Positions 1 through 9,856 of a DNA stretch of 64,000 bases are shown one piece after another. Made by a program: the position numbers and the translations under genes. Position 1 is the first letter of the stretch. Each line of letters opens with the position of its first letter. This stretch comes from an uncultured Bacteroides sp. Lineage in GTDB: Bacteria; Bacteroidota; Bacteroidia; Bacteroidales; Bacteroidaceae. The DNA lies in the NCBI GenBank assembly GCA_947038155.1, contig CAMQVH010000008.1, forward strand, positions 50,925 through 114,924, in the 5' to 3' direction. A model generated the notes under the pieces. It ran no database searches, was not told where the DNA came from, and saw nothing but the letters and a program-made list of their open reading frames with translations.

Positions 1-453
1 TTGGGGAAAATGGGAATTGAAACTTTTGTTCCGGTTCAACAGGAGATTCATCAATGGAGTGATCGTCGTAAATTAGTTGAGGCTGTTCTTTTACCAATGA
101 TGGTATTTATTCATGCTGATCAGAAAGAACGAATGGCAGCTTTGACCATTTCTACGGTAAGTCGTTATATGGTCTTACGTGGTGAGGGAAAGCCTGCTGT
201 AATTCCTGACGAACAAATGGCACGTTTTCGTTTTATGCTTGACTATTCAGAAGAGGCAATTTCTATGAACTGCTCTCCTTTGGCTCGTGGTGAGAGGGTC
301 AGAGTAGTTAAAGGACCTTTAACTGGATTGATTGGCGAACTAGTCACATTAGATGGGAAAAGCAAAGTCGCTGTTCGTTTGGACAAGTTGGGGTGTGCTT
401 GTGTTGATATGCCTGTTGGCTATGTTGAACGTCTTGGTGAGAAAACTAATTGA
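1..453 (+). CDS. upxY: UpxY-type NusG-like transcription antiterminator of a CPS locus (5' end cut by window)
   Basis: NusG-like 'GIETFVPVQQEIHQWSDRRKLVEAVLLPMMVFI' and KOW-like C-terminus 'GERVRVVKGPLTGLIGELV'; followed by UpxZ and CPS genes; first codon is ttg at the window edge, so the true start lies upstream. Confidence 0.88.
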   Translation: MGKMGIETFVPVQQEIHQWSDRRKLVEAVLLPMMVFIHADQKERMAALTISTVSRYMVLRGEGKPAVIPDEQMARFRFMLDYSEEAISMNCSPLARGERVRVVKGPLTGLIGELVTLDGKSKVAVRLDKLGCACVDMPVGYVERLGEKTN

Positions 454-455
454 CA

Positions 456-812
456 ATGGAAGTTTTGTGTTTAGAGGAAAAAATAGATAAACTTCAGAGT
501 ATAGCTTGCACATTACTCCGTATGGGTCAGAATAGAAGATATATATATGCTGATGATCTTTTCCTGTTCAATAATGAAATTAATGAACTAATCAATGACT
601 TGTATCCCTACCGAGGTATAACAATAGAACAAGAATTTGCTTTATGTTTGGCTCTTTTGCGTGGATATAGTGTTTCTATTAATGCCAATCCAAATGATGA
701 AGAGAAGAAACGTAATGTTTTGGCTCGTACTCGAATTGTTCTGAGAAATTTGTCTTCTTCAAGTTTGAAAGAACAGTTGCTTTCAGTTTATAATGAGTTA
801 AGGGTTATATGA
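456..812 (+). CDS. upxZ: UpxZ-like antagonist of UpxY antitermination
   Basis: About 118 aa ORF directly after upxY, 'RYIYADDLFLFNNEINELINDLYPYRGITIEQEFALCLALLRGYSVS'; ATG at 456 preferred over the TTG at 450. Confidence 0.8.
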   Translation: MEVLCLEEKIDKLQSIACTLLRMGQNRRYIYADDLFLFNNEINELINDLYPYRGITIEQEFALCLALLRGYSVSINANPNDEEKKRNVLARTRIVLRNLSSSSLKEQLLSVYNELRVI

Positions 813-839
813 ATTCAGTTGAAATTTTCAAAATAAATA

Positions 840-1010
840 ATGATACACACAGGCTTAATAGCATATTTCTATTTACTATATTCTGGTATTCGCTTAATCT
901 TTTTTGGCAATGTTCCTACTATTCAAATCAATAATCGTGCGCGAAGTTCTTCGATTTGGCACATATGCTCTTTTTCTACCATTCTTTTATGCCAGGTATG
1001 TTTTTATTAG
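840..1010 (+). other. Small 56-aa ORF with hydrophobic N-terminus, possible gene remnant
   Basis: ATG at 840, TAG at 1008-1010; MIHTGLIAYFYLLYSGIRLIFFGNVPTIQINNRARSSSIWHICSFSTILLCQVCFY; below the ORF-track length cut-off. Confidence 0.35.
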
Positions 1011-1103
1011 AATAACATACAAAGGGTATTTACTAAACTAATTTATTTATTAATCAAGAAGATAACTCAATGTTATGCTATTGAGTAGTTACAAGAAAAA
1101 AAG

Positions 1104-3047
1104 ATGAATTTACGTTATTATCGCTGGCGTTTGGCGTTTGGTCGCTTAGTTAATTTGCAGTATATCAACCGCTGGATTATATTCTGCTCGGATCTCTTTG
1201 TATCCTTGTGTGTATCCTTAATAGGAGTGTTAGGTCTATTTTCCATTTTACATGTGCATGTGGGAGGAATGGATGTTTTGAAAGTGGGATGTAGCTCGTT
1301 TGTTGCAAGCGTACTTTCGTTTTTGGTTTTCAAGGTTTATCATGGAGTCATTCGGCATTCGACATTGCGTGGGTTGTGGCGAATTGGTGGTGTTGGTATT
1401 CTTAAATCTATCTTGATGTATTTGATACTTGTTGCATTACGAACAGATTTCAGTCTCTCGGTTTATTTGGTAGGTGGAATTGCGGATTGTACGTTGACAA
1501 TTGTCATGTTGGTGGCTTTACGCGTTTTCGTTATTAATGTATATAATAGTGTCTTGTCTCAGTTAGGTAAAAAACAGGAACGCGTTCTTGTCTTTGATAC
1601 GGGTGAAGAGAGTGTGATGATTGCTACATCACCCAATCGGCATGTGTTTATGCAAAATTATAGTGTTGTCGGTTTCCTGACATTTGGGAATTCTAAGAGG
1701 AATCTTCGGATAGCAGAACTACCGGTTTATCAAATAGCTGAGATGGATGATTTATTGCGCTTAATCCCGAGAAATAATTTGGATGGTGTTCTTTTTCCGA
1801 ACATAAAAGCCGTACAACGTGAACGTGATCGTTTAGTTCGTTATTGTGAGCAAGGTTCATTGAGGATTCTGGTTGTTCCGGATATGGAGGAGGTACATGG
1901 TGGTGAGGTAAAACATTCCATACGTGAGATTCGTATTGAAGACTTGTTGGGAAGAGAGGAAAACAAGGTCAATTTGGATAAGATTGGAAATTTGCTGATG
2001 GGAAAGACTATTTTGGTAACAGGAGCTGCTGGAAGTATAGGTAGTGAGATATGTCGCCAGTTGGCACATTTCCCGATTCGTCAACTGGTTTGTTTGGATT
2101 CCGCTGAAACTCCCATGCATAATCTTCGTCTGGAACTGGAGAGGAAGTTCAGTGACTTGAATTTTGTTCCGGTAATAGGTGATATTCGTAATTTAGATCG
2201 TGTTGACTATGTGTTCCGCAATTGGCGCCCGCAGGTCGTATTTCATGCAGCTGCTTACAAACATGTTCCGCTAATGGAAGAGAATCCTTGTGAGGCGGTA
2301 CGTACGAATGTATTTGGTACTCGCGTGATAGCAGATGCAGCAGTGAATTACGGCGTTGAGAAGTTTGTGATGATCAGTACAGATAAGGCTGTCAATCCAA
2401 CGAATATTATGGGTTGTAGTAAGCGCCTGGCAGAGATTTACGTCCAAAGTTTGAACATGGCGATTGAAAAGGGAGAGGTTAAGGGTGAAACGAAATTCAT
2501 TACAACTCGTTTTGGTAATGTGTTGGGTAGTAATGGTTCAGTGATTCCCCGTTTTCGTGAGCAGATCGCGAATGGAGGTCCTGTCACTGTTACGCATAAA
2601 GATATTATTCGTTATTTCATGACGATTCCGGAAGCTTGCTGGTTAGTGCTGGAAGCTGGTACGATTGGTCAAGGTGGAGAGATCTTTGTCTTCGATATGG
2701 GACAGCCTGTAAAGATTGCAGATTTGGCTAAGCGTATGATAGAATTGTCTGGTCTGCAAGTTGATAAGGATATCGAAATAAAATATACTGGTCTCCGTCC
2801 CGGAGAGAAATTGTATGAGGAACTCTTAAACTGCAAGGAAAATACAAAGGAGACTTCACATGAAAAGATTCGTGTAGCATCAGTTCGTGAGTATGTATAT
2901 AAAGATGTTGTCGAACATATTCAAACTTTGGGCGAAATGTCACTTCATGTACAAATCCTTCCGATGGTTAGGGAGATGAAGACATTTGTACCAGAGTTTA
3001 AAAGTCAGAATTCTCAATTTGAGAAATTAGATAAAGAAAAGGTGTAA
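1104..3047 (+). CDS. Membrane-bound nucleoside-diphosphate-sugar 4,6-dehydratase/epimerase (CapD/FlaA1-like)
   Basis: N-terminal TM helices, then Rossmann 'GKTILVTGAAGSIGSEICRQL' and 'KFVMISTDKAVNPTNIMGCSKRLAE'. Confidence 0.92.
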   Translation: MNLRYYRWRLAFGRLVNLQYINRWIIFCSDLFVSLCVSLIGVLGLFSILHVHVGGMDVLKVGCSSFVASVLSFLVFKVYHGVIRHSTLRGLWRIGGVGILKSILMYLILVALRTDFSLSVYLVGGIADCTLTIVMLVALRVFVINVYNSVLSQLGKKQERVLVFDTGEESVMIATSPNRHVFMQNYSVVGFLTFGNSKRNLRIAELPVYQIAEMDDLLRLIPRNNLDGVLFPNIKAVQRERDRLVRYCEQGSLRILVVPDMEEVHGGEVKHSIREIRIEDLLGREENKVNLDKIGNLLMGKTILVTGAAGSIGSEICRQLAHFPIRQLVCLDSAETPMHNLRLELERKFSDLNFVPVIGDIRNLDRVDYVFRNWRPQVVFHAAAYKHVPLMEENPCEAVRTNVFGTRVIADAAVNYGVEKFVMISTDKAVNPTNIMGCSKRLAEIYVQSLNMAIEKGEVKGETKFITTRFGNVLGSNGSVIPRFREQIANGGPVTVTHKDIIRYFMTIPEACWLVLEAGTIGQGGEIFVFDMGQPVKIADLAKRMIELSGLQVDKDIEIKYTGLRPGEKLYEELLNCKENTKETSHEKIRVASVREYVYKDVVEHIQTLGEMSLHVQILPMVREMKTFVPEFKSQNSQFEKLDKEKV

Positions 3048-3066
3048 ATAATAAAAAATAAGAATC

Positions 3067-3495
3067 GTGATCATAGCGGTAGACTTCGATGGTACAATTG
3101 TCGAGCATAAATATCCGATGATTGGGAAAGAGCTTCCATTTGCCATCGAGACATTAAAGAAGATAAGAGATGAACGCCATAAACTGATTTTGTGGACAGT
3201 TCGTGAGGGACATTTGTTAGAGGAAGCTTTGGCTTTCTGTCGTGAGCGTGGCTTAGAGTTCTACGCCGTGAACCGTGATTATCCGGAAGAGGAGAAGGGT
3301 AAGAATAACCATTTTTCTCGCAAGTTAAAGGCGGATATTTTCATAGATGACCGTAATCTAGGGGGGCTTCCAGACTGGGGGACAATTTATGAGATGATAA
3401 ACCAAAAATTGTCTTTTGAGGATTTGATGAAAAAATATGAGTCTGAATATAAACCGGCAAGATCTAAAAGCTTTTTCTCTCGTTTTTTTAGATAA
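3067..3495 (+). CDS. HAD-like hydrolase
   Basis: 'IIAVDFDGTIVEHKYP' motif I and 'ADIFIDDRNLGG'; GTG start. Confidence 0.8.
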   Translation: MIIAVDFDGTIVEHKYPMIGKELPFAIETLKKIRDERHKLILWTVREGHLLEEALAFCRERGLEFYAVNRDYPEEEKGKNNHFSRKLKADIFIDDRNLGGLPDWGTIYEMINQKLSFEDLMKKYESEYKPARSKSFFSRFFR

Positions 3496-3512
3496 TAAAT
3501 TAAGATATATAT

Positions 3513-4310
3513 ATGAAGTTTAAAAAGAATCTATTACTGCTGGCACTGGCTTTGTCAATAGCTGGTTGTACCTCCTATAAAAATGTTCCTTATTTTCAGA
3601 ATCCGGAGGTTGTGAATAATTCTAGTGAGTTTTTTCCTCTGTATGACGCAAAGATCATGCCGAAGGATTTGTTGAGTATCACTATAAATACGACAGACCC
3701 TCAAGCTGCTACTCCATTCAATTTAACTGTGCAAACCCCATTGAATGCAGCATTGACTAATATTAATACTGCTACTCAGCCATCATTACAGCAATACTTG
3801 GTAAATAATGCTGGTGAGATTGATTTTCCAGTACTCGGAACATTGAAAGTAGGAGGACTGACAAAAGACGAGGCAGAGGCTCTTATTCGGGAAAAATTAA
3901 AGCCATATTTAAAAGAGGATCCGATAGTGACGGTACGCATGGCGAATTATAAAATATCTGTATTGGGTGAGGTTGCCCGTCCGGGTAGTTTTACAATCAG
4001 CAATGAGAAAGTCAATGTATTGGAAGCTTTGGCGATGGCAGGTGACATGACAATTTACGGTGTACGTGACGATGTGAAGTTGATACGTGAAGATATCAAT
4101 GGCAAGCGTAGTATCATTAATTTAAGCTTAAATGATGCTAGTATCGTTACATCTCCATTTTATTACTTGAAACAAAACGATATTATATATGTAACTCCGA
4201 ACAAAACGAAAGCGAAGAATTCAGATATAGGTAATAGTACGACTTTGTGGGTTAGTGCCACGTCCATTCTTGTTTCTATAGCAAGTTTGTTAGTGAACAT
4301 CCTTAAATAA
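3513..4310 (+). CDS. Polysaccharide export lipoprotein (Wza-like, SLBB)
   Basis: Lipobox 'LSIAGCTS'; 'GEIDFPVLGTLKVGGLTKDEAEALIREKLKPYL'; 'VLGEVARPGSFTISNEKVNVLEALAMAGD'. Confidence 0.93.
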   Translation: MKFKKNLLLLALALSIAGCTSYKNVPYFQNPEVVNNSSEFFPLYDAKIMPKDLLSITINTTDPQAATPFNLTVQTPLNAALTNINTATQPSLQQYLVNNAGEIDFPVLGTLKVGGLTKDEAEALIREKLKPYLKEDPIVTVRMANYKISVLGEVARPGSFTISNEKVNVLEALAMAGDMTIYGVRDDVKLIREDINGKRSIINLSLNDASIVTSPFYYLKQNDIIYVTPNKTKAKNSDIGNSTTLWVSATSILVSIASLLVNILK

Positions 4311-4326
4311 TTAGATAGCTAGACAA

Positions 4327-6780
4327 ATGACAGACGAAAGAAATATTTCTACCGACAACATTGAAGCGGAACAGGAGATTGATTTAATAGCACTTTTTTT
4401 TAAATACTTTTTTTATTGGCGTTGGTTTGTTACTGGCGTATTAGTATGTTGTATAGTAACCTACCTGTTTCTACGTTATCAAACGCCAGTATATAAAATC
4501 ACCAGTTCGGTACTGATTAAAGAAGAAGACAAACGTGGTGGATCTGTAGCTAATCCATTAGCCGCCATCCAAGATTTAGGTATGTTTTCTATGACGAACA
4601 ATTTTAATAATGAAGTAGAGATATTAAAATCTCGTTCATTAATAAAGAAAGTAGTGAATGATTTAGGACTATACATCCGAACATCAGAAAAACGTCCGTT
4701 CGGCTATGCGATTCCACTTTATCAAAATACTCCGGTGAGGGTTTATATGACTCCTGAGGAAGCAGAAAATCTGAAAGAATCGATAAAACTAGATATCACT
4801 TACACGAAATCCGGTAAGCTATCAGCTAAGGTTGAATATGCATTGAATGATGAGAAACAAGAGGTAGAGCAATCTTTTGATCAATTACCAGCTGTATTCC
4901 CGACTCCAGTGGGCGTGTTAAGTTTTACACAAGGGGATTCTTTATATATGAAGAATAATGAGGTCAATTTGATTGCAACAATTAACACACCTACTGAAAC
5001 CACTGAGACTTATATGAAGGACCTGAGTGTAACGGCATCGTCTCAAACAACAACTATCGCAAAGATTAGTGTTAAAAATACGGTGAAAGAACGAGGTGTG
5101 GATTTCATTAATTGTCTAGTAGCTATCTATAATCAAGATGCTAATGATGAAAAAAATGAAGTGGCGCAAAAGACGGCAGAATTTATTGAAGAGCGGATAG
5201 GCATCATTAATCATGAATTAGGTAGTGCAGAAAGTGAACTGGCAGATTTCAAACAGCGATCTGGTTTAACGGATTTGACGAGTGATGCTCGCTTGGCTTT
5301 ACAAGAGAGTTCAAAATATGAGCAACAGAGCACGGAGAGCGCTACTCAGATTCGTCTGGTGCAATTCTTGCGTACTTATATTAATGATCCTGCAAATCAA
5401 GATGAGGTAATTCCTGCAAACGTAGGTTTACAGGATCCGAATCTAACGCGGGTAATTGAGCAATACAATACAATGATCATCGAACGAAAGCGGCTGTTGC
5501 GGACTTCGTCAGATAGTAATCCAGCGGTAATTAATATGAATACGGGGATTGAGGCAATGCGACGTAATGTTCAGACAACTGTGAACAGTGTCTTACGTGG
5601 CTTACAGATTACACAAACGGATATTGAACGACAAGCAAGCAAATTTGAGAGCCGGATCAGTAATGTTCCAAAACAGGAGAAAGAGTTTATGACAATCTCC
5701 CGGCAACAAGAGATTAAAGCGACACTGTATATTATGTTATTACAGAAACGGGAGGAAAATGCGATAACTCTCGCTTCTACGGCTAATAACGGTCGAATTA
5801 TTGAGGAACCATTAGCTGCTAAAGATCCGGTTGCTCCGAGAAAGTTATTCTTTTTTCTAGCAGCTTTGGTAATCGGTTTGTTTATTCCTGTCGTTATAAT
5901 CTTCGTTGTAGAGTTGTTGAAATATAAAATAGAAAACCGGGGTGATGTGGAGCTACTAACAGATGTGTCCATTCTGGGTGAGCTACCATTAAGTGACGTG
6001 CATTCGGGAAAAGGAGCTATTGTGGTACGTGAGAATAAGAATGATATTATGGAAGAAACTTTTCGGGGACTACGTACTAATCTGCTCTTTATGCTGAATA
6101 AGGATCAAAAAGTGATTTTATTTTCCTCTACACAACCAGGTGAGGGGAAATCTTTTGTGACAGGTAATCTTGCAGTCAGTTTGGCCTATCTGGGAAAAAA
6201 GGTTGTTGTGGTAGGTATGGATATCCGGAAACCAGGTTTGAATAAAGTGTTCGACCTATCTAAAAAGTCAGAGGGTATCTCTAATTATTTAATGGATCCG
6301 GAAGGTATTAATCTTTTTAATTTGGTAAGAAGTTCTGGCATTAGCCCGAATTTGGACATTCTTCCTGGTGGATCAATCCCTCCAAACCCGACAGAACTAG
6401 TGGCTCGTGATGCATTGGAGAAAGCTATTGATTTATTAAAAGCACGTTATGATTATATACTATTAGATACTGCACCGATTGGTATGGTGACTGATACGGC
6501 AATTATCGGTAGAGTAGCAGATATGTGTGTCTATGTTTGTCGAGCAGATGTAACCTCAAAAGCTGGTTTCTCTTATATCAATGTTTTGCGTGATGAAAAG
6601 AAGTTTGATAAACTGGCGATAGTGATCAATGGAATTGACCTGAACAAGCGCAAAAATACTTATGGATATGGCTATGGTAAAAAATATGGTTACGGCTATG
6701 GCAAGAAATATGGTTATAGATATGGCTATGGGTATGGATATGGTTATGGTTTCGAAGCAGAGATTAAGAAAAAGAAATAG
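4327..6780 (+). CDS. Wzc-like chain-length/tyrosine-kinase protein
   Basis: Wzz-type N-terminus; BY-kinase 'SSTQPGEGKSFVTGNLAVSLAYLGKKVVVVGMDIRKPGL' and 'YDYILLDTAPIG'; Tyr/Gly-rich C-terminal tail. Confidence 0.95.
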   Translation: MTDERNISTDNIEAEQEIDLIALFFKYFFYWRWFVTGVLVCCIVTYLFLRYQTPVYKITSSVLIKEEDKRGGSVANPLAAIQDLGMFSMTNNFNNEVEILKSRSLIKKVVNDLGLYIRTSEKRPFGYAIPLYQNTPVRVYMTPEEAENLKESIKLDITYTKSGKLSAKVEYALNDEKQEVEQSFDQLPAVFPTPVGVLSFTQGDSLYMKNNEVNLIATINTPTETTETYMKDLSVTASSQTTTIAKISVKNTVKERGVDFINCLVAIYNQDANDEKNEVAQKTAEFIEERIGIINHELGSAESELADFKQRSGLTDLTSDARLALQESSKYEQQSTESATQIRLVQFLRTYINDPANQDEVIPANVGLQDPNLTRVIEQYNTMIIERKRLLRTSSDSNPAVINMNTGIEAMRRNVQTTVNSVLRGLQITQTDIERQASKFESRISNVPKQEKEFMTISRQQEIKATLYIMLLQKREENAITLASTANNGRIIEEPLAAKDPVAPRKLFFFLAALVIGLFIPVVIIFVVELLKYKIENRGDVELLTDVSILGELPLSDVHSGKGAIVVRENKNDIMEETFRGLRTNLLFMLNKDQKVILFSSTQPGEGKSFVTGNLAVSLAYLGKKVVVVGMDIRKPGLNKVFDLSKKSEGISNYLMDPEGINLFNLVRSSGISPNLDILPGGSIPPNPTELVARDALEKAIDLLKARYDYILLDTAPIGMVTDTAIIGRVADMCVYVCRADVTSKAGFSYINVLRDEKKFDKLAIVINGIDLNKRKNTYGYGYGKKYGYGYGKKYGYRYGYGYGYGYGFEAEIKKKK

Positions 6781-6781
6781 T

Positions 6782-7984
6782 ATGAGAAATATTTTATTTA
6801 GTCCTCCTGATATTACGGAGGTAGAAATTAACGAAGTAGTTGACGCATTGAAGTCTGGTTGGATTACAACAGGACCTAAGACTAAAGAATTGGAACGAAT
6901 GGTTGCAGAATGTTGTCATACATCAAAGGCTGTTTGTTTAAATTCAAATACAGCATGTGCTGAGATGACTTTACGAATATTAGGTGTGGGGGCAGGGGAT
7001 GAAGTGATAGTTCCGGCTTACACATATACAGCTTCTGCCAGTGTTATAGAACACGTTGGAGCGACTCTTGTAATGGTTGATTGTGAACCGGGAAAATTTA
7101 CAATGGATTATGAAAGATTGGAAGCTGTAATTACTGAGAGAACTAAAGTTATAATTCCTGTAGATTTATTTGGAATTCCATGTGATTATGATAGGATTTT
7201 TGATATTGTAGAGCGGAAGAAAGGATTATTTAATCCAAGTGATAATAGCATTCAACAGGCTATAGGAAGAGTGATAGTTATGGCCGATGCAGCCCATTCT
7301 TTTGGTGCTTTTTATAAAAAACGTCCTATAGGGTCGATTGCGGATTTTACTAATTTTTCTTTTCATGCAGTTAAGAATCTTACAACTGCAGAAGGAGGAG
7401 CTGTAGTTTGGAGGGATATTTGTAATATTGATAATAATGAGTTATATCATAAATATATGCTGTTGAGTCTGCATGGTCAAAGTAAAGATGCGTTGGCAAA
7501 AACAAAATTAGGAGTATGGGAATATGATATCTTAGGACCATGGTATAAGTGTAATATGACGGATGTATGTGCGGGAATAGGTTTAGGACAGATGAGAAGA
7601 TATAATCAGATTTTAACTCGCCGGAAAGAAATAATTAATCGTTATAATACGGCTTTCGCTGATCTTCCTCTTTCTGCAGTGACACATTATACAGATAGCT
7701 ATACATCTTCAGGACACTTGTACATTGTGAAATTAGATGGATGTGGAGCGGAACAAAGAGATAAGTTTATAGAAAACATGGCGGAGCTTGGTGTGGCTAC
7801 AAATGTTCATTATAAACCTCTCCCTATGCATACTGGATATCAGAAACTTGGGTTTAGAATAGAAGATTATCCAATGGCTTATGAACAGTTTAAAAATGTG
7901 GTAACATTACCTTTACATACTTGCTTATCAGATGAGGATGTGGACTATGTGATAGAATGTGTGGGAAAATGTTTAGAACAATGA
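6782..7984 (+). CDS. DegT/DnrJ/EryC1/StrS PLP-dependent sugar aminotransferase
   Basis: 'VCLNSNTACAEMTLRILGVGAGDEVIVPAYTYTASASVIEHVGATLVMVDCE', 'FTNFSFHAVKNLTTAEGGAV'; start MRNILFSPPD at 6782. Confidence 0.93.
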   Translation: MRNILFSPPDITEVEINEVVDALKSGWITTGPKTKELERMVAECCHTSKAVCLNSNTACAEMTLRILGVGAGDEVIVPAYTYTASASVIEHVGATLVMVDCEPGKFTMDYERLEAVITERTKVIIPVDLFGIPCDYDRIFDIVERKKGLFNPSDNSIQQAIGRVIVMADAAHSFGAFYKKRPIGSIADFTNFSFHAVKNLTTAEGGAVVWRDICNIDNNELYHKYMLLSLHGQSKDALAKTKLGVWEYDILGPWYKCNMTDVCAGIGLGQMRRYNQILTRRKEIINRYNTAFADLPLSAVTHYTDSYTSSGHLYIVKLDGCGAEQRDKFIENMAELGVATNVHYKPLPMHTGYQKLGFRIEDYPMAYEQFKNVVTLPLHTCLSDEDVDYVIECVGKCLEQ

Positions 7985-8628
7985 AAAATGTTTTGTACAA
8001 GAAATATATAAAGCGGTGCTTGGATTTTATTCTCGCATTAATAATCTTACCATTTGTTTTGCTTTTAATCATTGTCATGACTCCTATTATTTATATCTCC
8101 GATCCTGGTCCGATATTCTATCGTGGATTGAGAAGAGGTATTGGTGGAAAAGCCTTTAAAATGTTTAAATTCCGTTCTATGTATGTCAACTCGCCTGATA
8201 TAAGGAATCAGGATGGATCGACGTTCAATGGTGATAATGATCCAAGAGTAACAAAAGTTGGTAAGTTTATGAGAAAGACCTCTATAGATGAGATTCCGCA
8301 ACTGCTAAACGTTTTGATAGGAGATATGAGCTTTGTAGGTCCGAGACCTACTTTGGCATCAAAATCATTTGATGAAGTTGAGATGGAGAGAAAGAAGCGA
8401 TATGATGTGAGACCTGGTATTACAGGTTATGCACAAGCTTATTATAGAAATTCTATCTCACAGAAAGATAAGTTTATTTATGATTTACATTATGTAGATC
8501 ATGTTTCGTTTCTGCTGGATTTTAGAATAATATTAAAAACAGCTTTATCAGTGTTGAAGCATGAAAATATTTATGTTTCCAAAGAAAAAACTATGATTGG
8601 AGGTAATGCTAAGGGAGGAGACTTATAG
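7969..8628 (+). CDS. Initiating sugar-phosphate (polyprenyl-phosphate) transferase
   Basis: 'KRCLDFILALIILPFVLLL', 'FKFRSMYV', 'GKFMRKTSIDEIPQLLNVLIGDMSFVGPRP'; start 7969 or 7981. Confidence 0.93.
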   Translation: MFRTMKNVLYKKYIKRCLDFILALIILPFVLLLIIVMTPIIYISDPGPIFYRGLRRGIGGKAFKMFKFRSMYVNSPDIRNQDGSTFNGDNDPRVTKVGKFMRKTSIDEIPQLLNVLIGDMSFVGPRPTLASKSFDEVEMERKKRYDVRPGITGYAQAYYRNSISQKDKFIYDLHYVDHVSFLLDFRIILKTALSVLKHENIYVSKEKTMIGGNAKGGDL

Positions 8629-9807
8629 ATGAAAAGATTATTAATTATTGGAGCGTCTATTCTTCAATTACCAGCTATTTTAAAAGCCAAAGAGTTAGGG
8701 TTATATGTGGGTGTAGCAGATTTTAATCCGGAAGCAATGGGGATTTCTTATGCTGACGAATATTTCAATGTAAGTACGATAGACGAATTTGGTGTTTACC
8801 AAGTAGCGAAAGAGTTTAAGGCTGATGGCATCATGACACTTGCTACTGATATGCCGATGCGGGCTGTTGCTTACGCTACACAAAAATTGGGCCTTGTAGG
8901 AATTACTTATGATACTGCAGTTAAGGCAACTGATAAAGGAGAGATGATAAAAGCGTTTGAATCTTCAGGCGTGGAGCATCCATGGTATTATATACTTCAA
9001 ACGCCGGAAGAATTGGGTACGGTAATTCAAAAGATCACATATCCTTGTATCAGTAAACCCGTAGATAATGCAGGTAGTAGGGGAGTCATGTTGGTTGAAA
9101 GCAGTAAAGAATTAGAGAACGCAGTTCGATATAGTTCATCAAATGGACGGAATGGAGAAGTAATTATTGAGGAGTATCTGCAAGGTGATGAAGTAAGTGT
9201 TGAGATCATGGTTATTGATGGTGATGTCCATGTGTTGCAGGTTACGGATAAACTGACAACGGGAGCACCTCATTTTGTGGAGATGGGACACAGCCAGCCG
9301 AGTCGTTTAGGCGATGAAAATGTGGAGGTAATTAAGGATTTGGCTATAAGAGCGGTGAAGGCTGTTGGTATTGATAGGGGACCTGCTCATGTTGAAATTA
9401 TGTTGACTTCCAAAGGGCCGAGAATGATTGAACTGGGGGCTAGAATGGGAGGAGATTGCATTACCACTCACCTTGTTCCACTATCTACGGGGATTGATAT
9501 GGTAAAAGCAACAATACAAATAGCGTTGGGAGAAAAACCTAATATTGTGCCGGAGTTTGAAAAAGGAGCCGCGATACGCTATTTAAAGGAGAAATATGGT
9601 ATTATTAAAGGTATTTCGGGTATTGATATTGCAGAAAAAATTGATGGTGTTAAACAAATAACACTTGTTAAAACATTAGGAGATAAGGTTGGGGAAATTG
9701 GCAGTAGCATTGATCGTATGGGGTATGTGATTACTCAGGCAAGTACTGTAGACGATGCTGTTATCTGTTGTGAGAATGCAATAAAACAAATAGTCATTAC
9801 TATTTAA
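8629..9807 (+). CDS. ATP-grasp carboxylate-amine ligase
   Basis: 'YPCISKPVDNAGSRGVMLVESSKELENAV', 'VIIEEYLQGDEVSVEIMV', 'GPAHVEIMLTSKGPRMIELGARMGGDCITTHLVPLSTGIDMVK'. Confidence 0.9.
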   Translation: MKRLLIIGASILQLPAILKAKELGLYVGVADFNPEAMGISYADEYFNVSTIDEFGVYQVAKEFKADGIMTLATDMPMRAVAYATQKLGLVGITYDTAVKATDKGEMIKAFESSGVEHPWYYILQTPEELGTVIQKITYPCISKPVDNAGSRGVMLVESSKELENAVRYSSSNGRNGEVIIEEYLQGDEVSVEIMVIDGDVHVLQVTDKLTTGAPHFVEMGHSQPSRLGDENVEVIKDLAIRAVKAVGIDRGPAHVEIMLTSKGPRMIELGARMGGDCITTHLVPLSTGIDMVKATIQIALGEKPNIVPEFEKGAAIRYLKEKYGIIKGISGIDIAEKIDGVKQITLVKTLGDKVGEIGSSIDRMGYVITQASTVDDAVICCENAIKQIVITI

Positions 9808-9856
9808 GAGTTTTGATTATTTGATTTGAGAATATGATATAAAAAGGAGTATTATC

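Noticed and set aside
1-1103. Invertible promoter typical of phase-variable Bacteroides capsules
   Set aside because: The region upstream of upxY lies outside the window; no inverted-repeat promoter or invertase gene is seen inside it.
6662-6781. ORF-track N-terminus MDMAMVKNMVTAMARNMVIDMAMGMD on the aminotransferase
   Set aside because: Out-of-frame reading of the Wzc Tyr/Gly repeat; the aminotransferase starts at ATG 6782.
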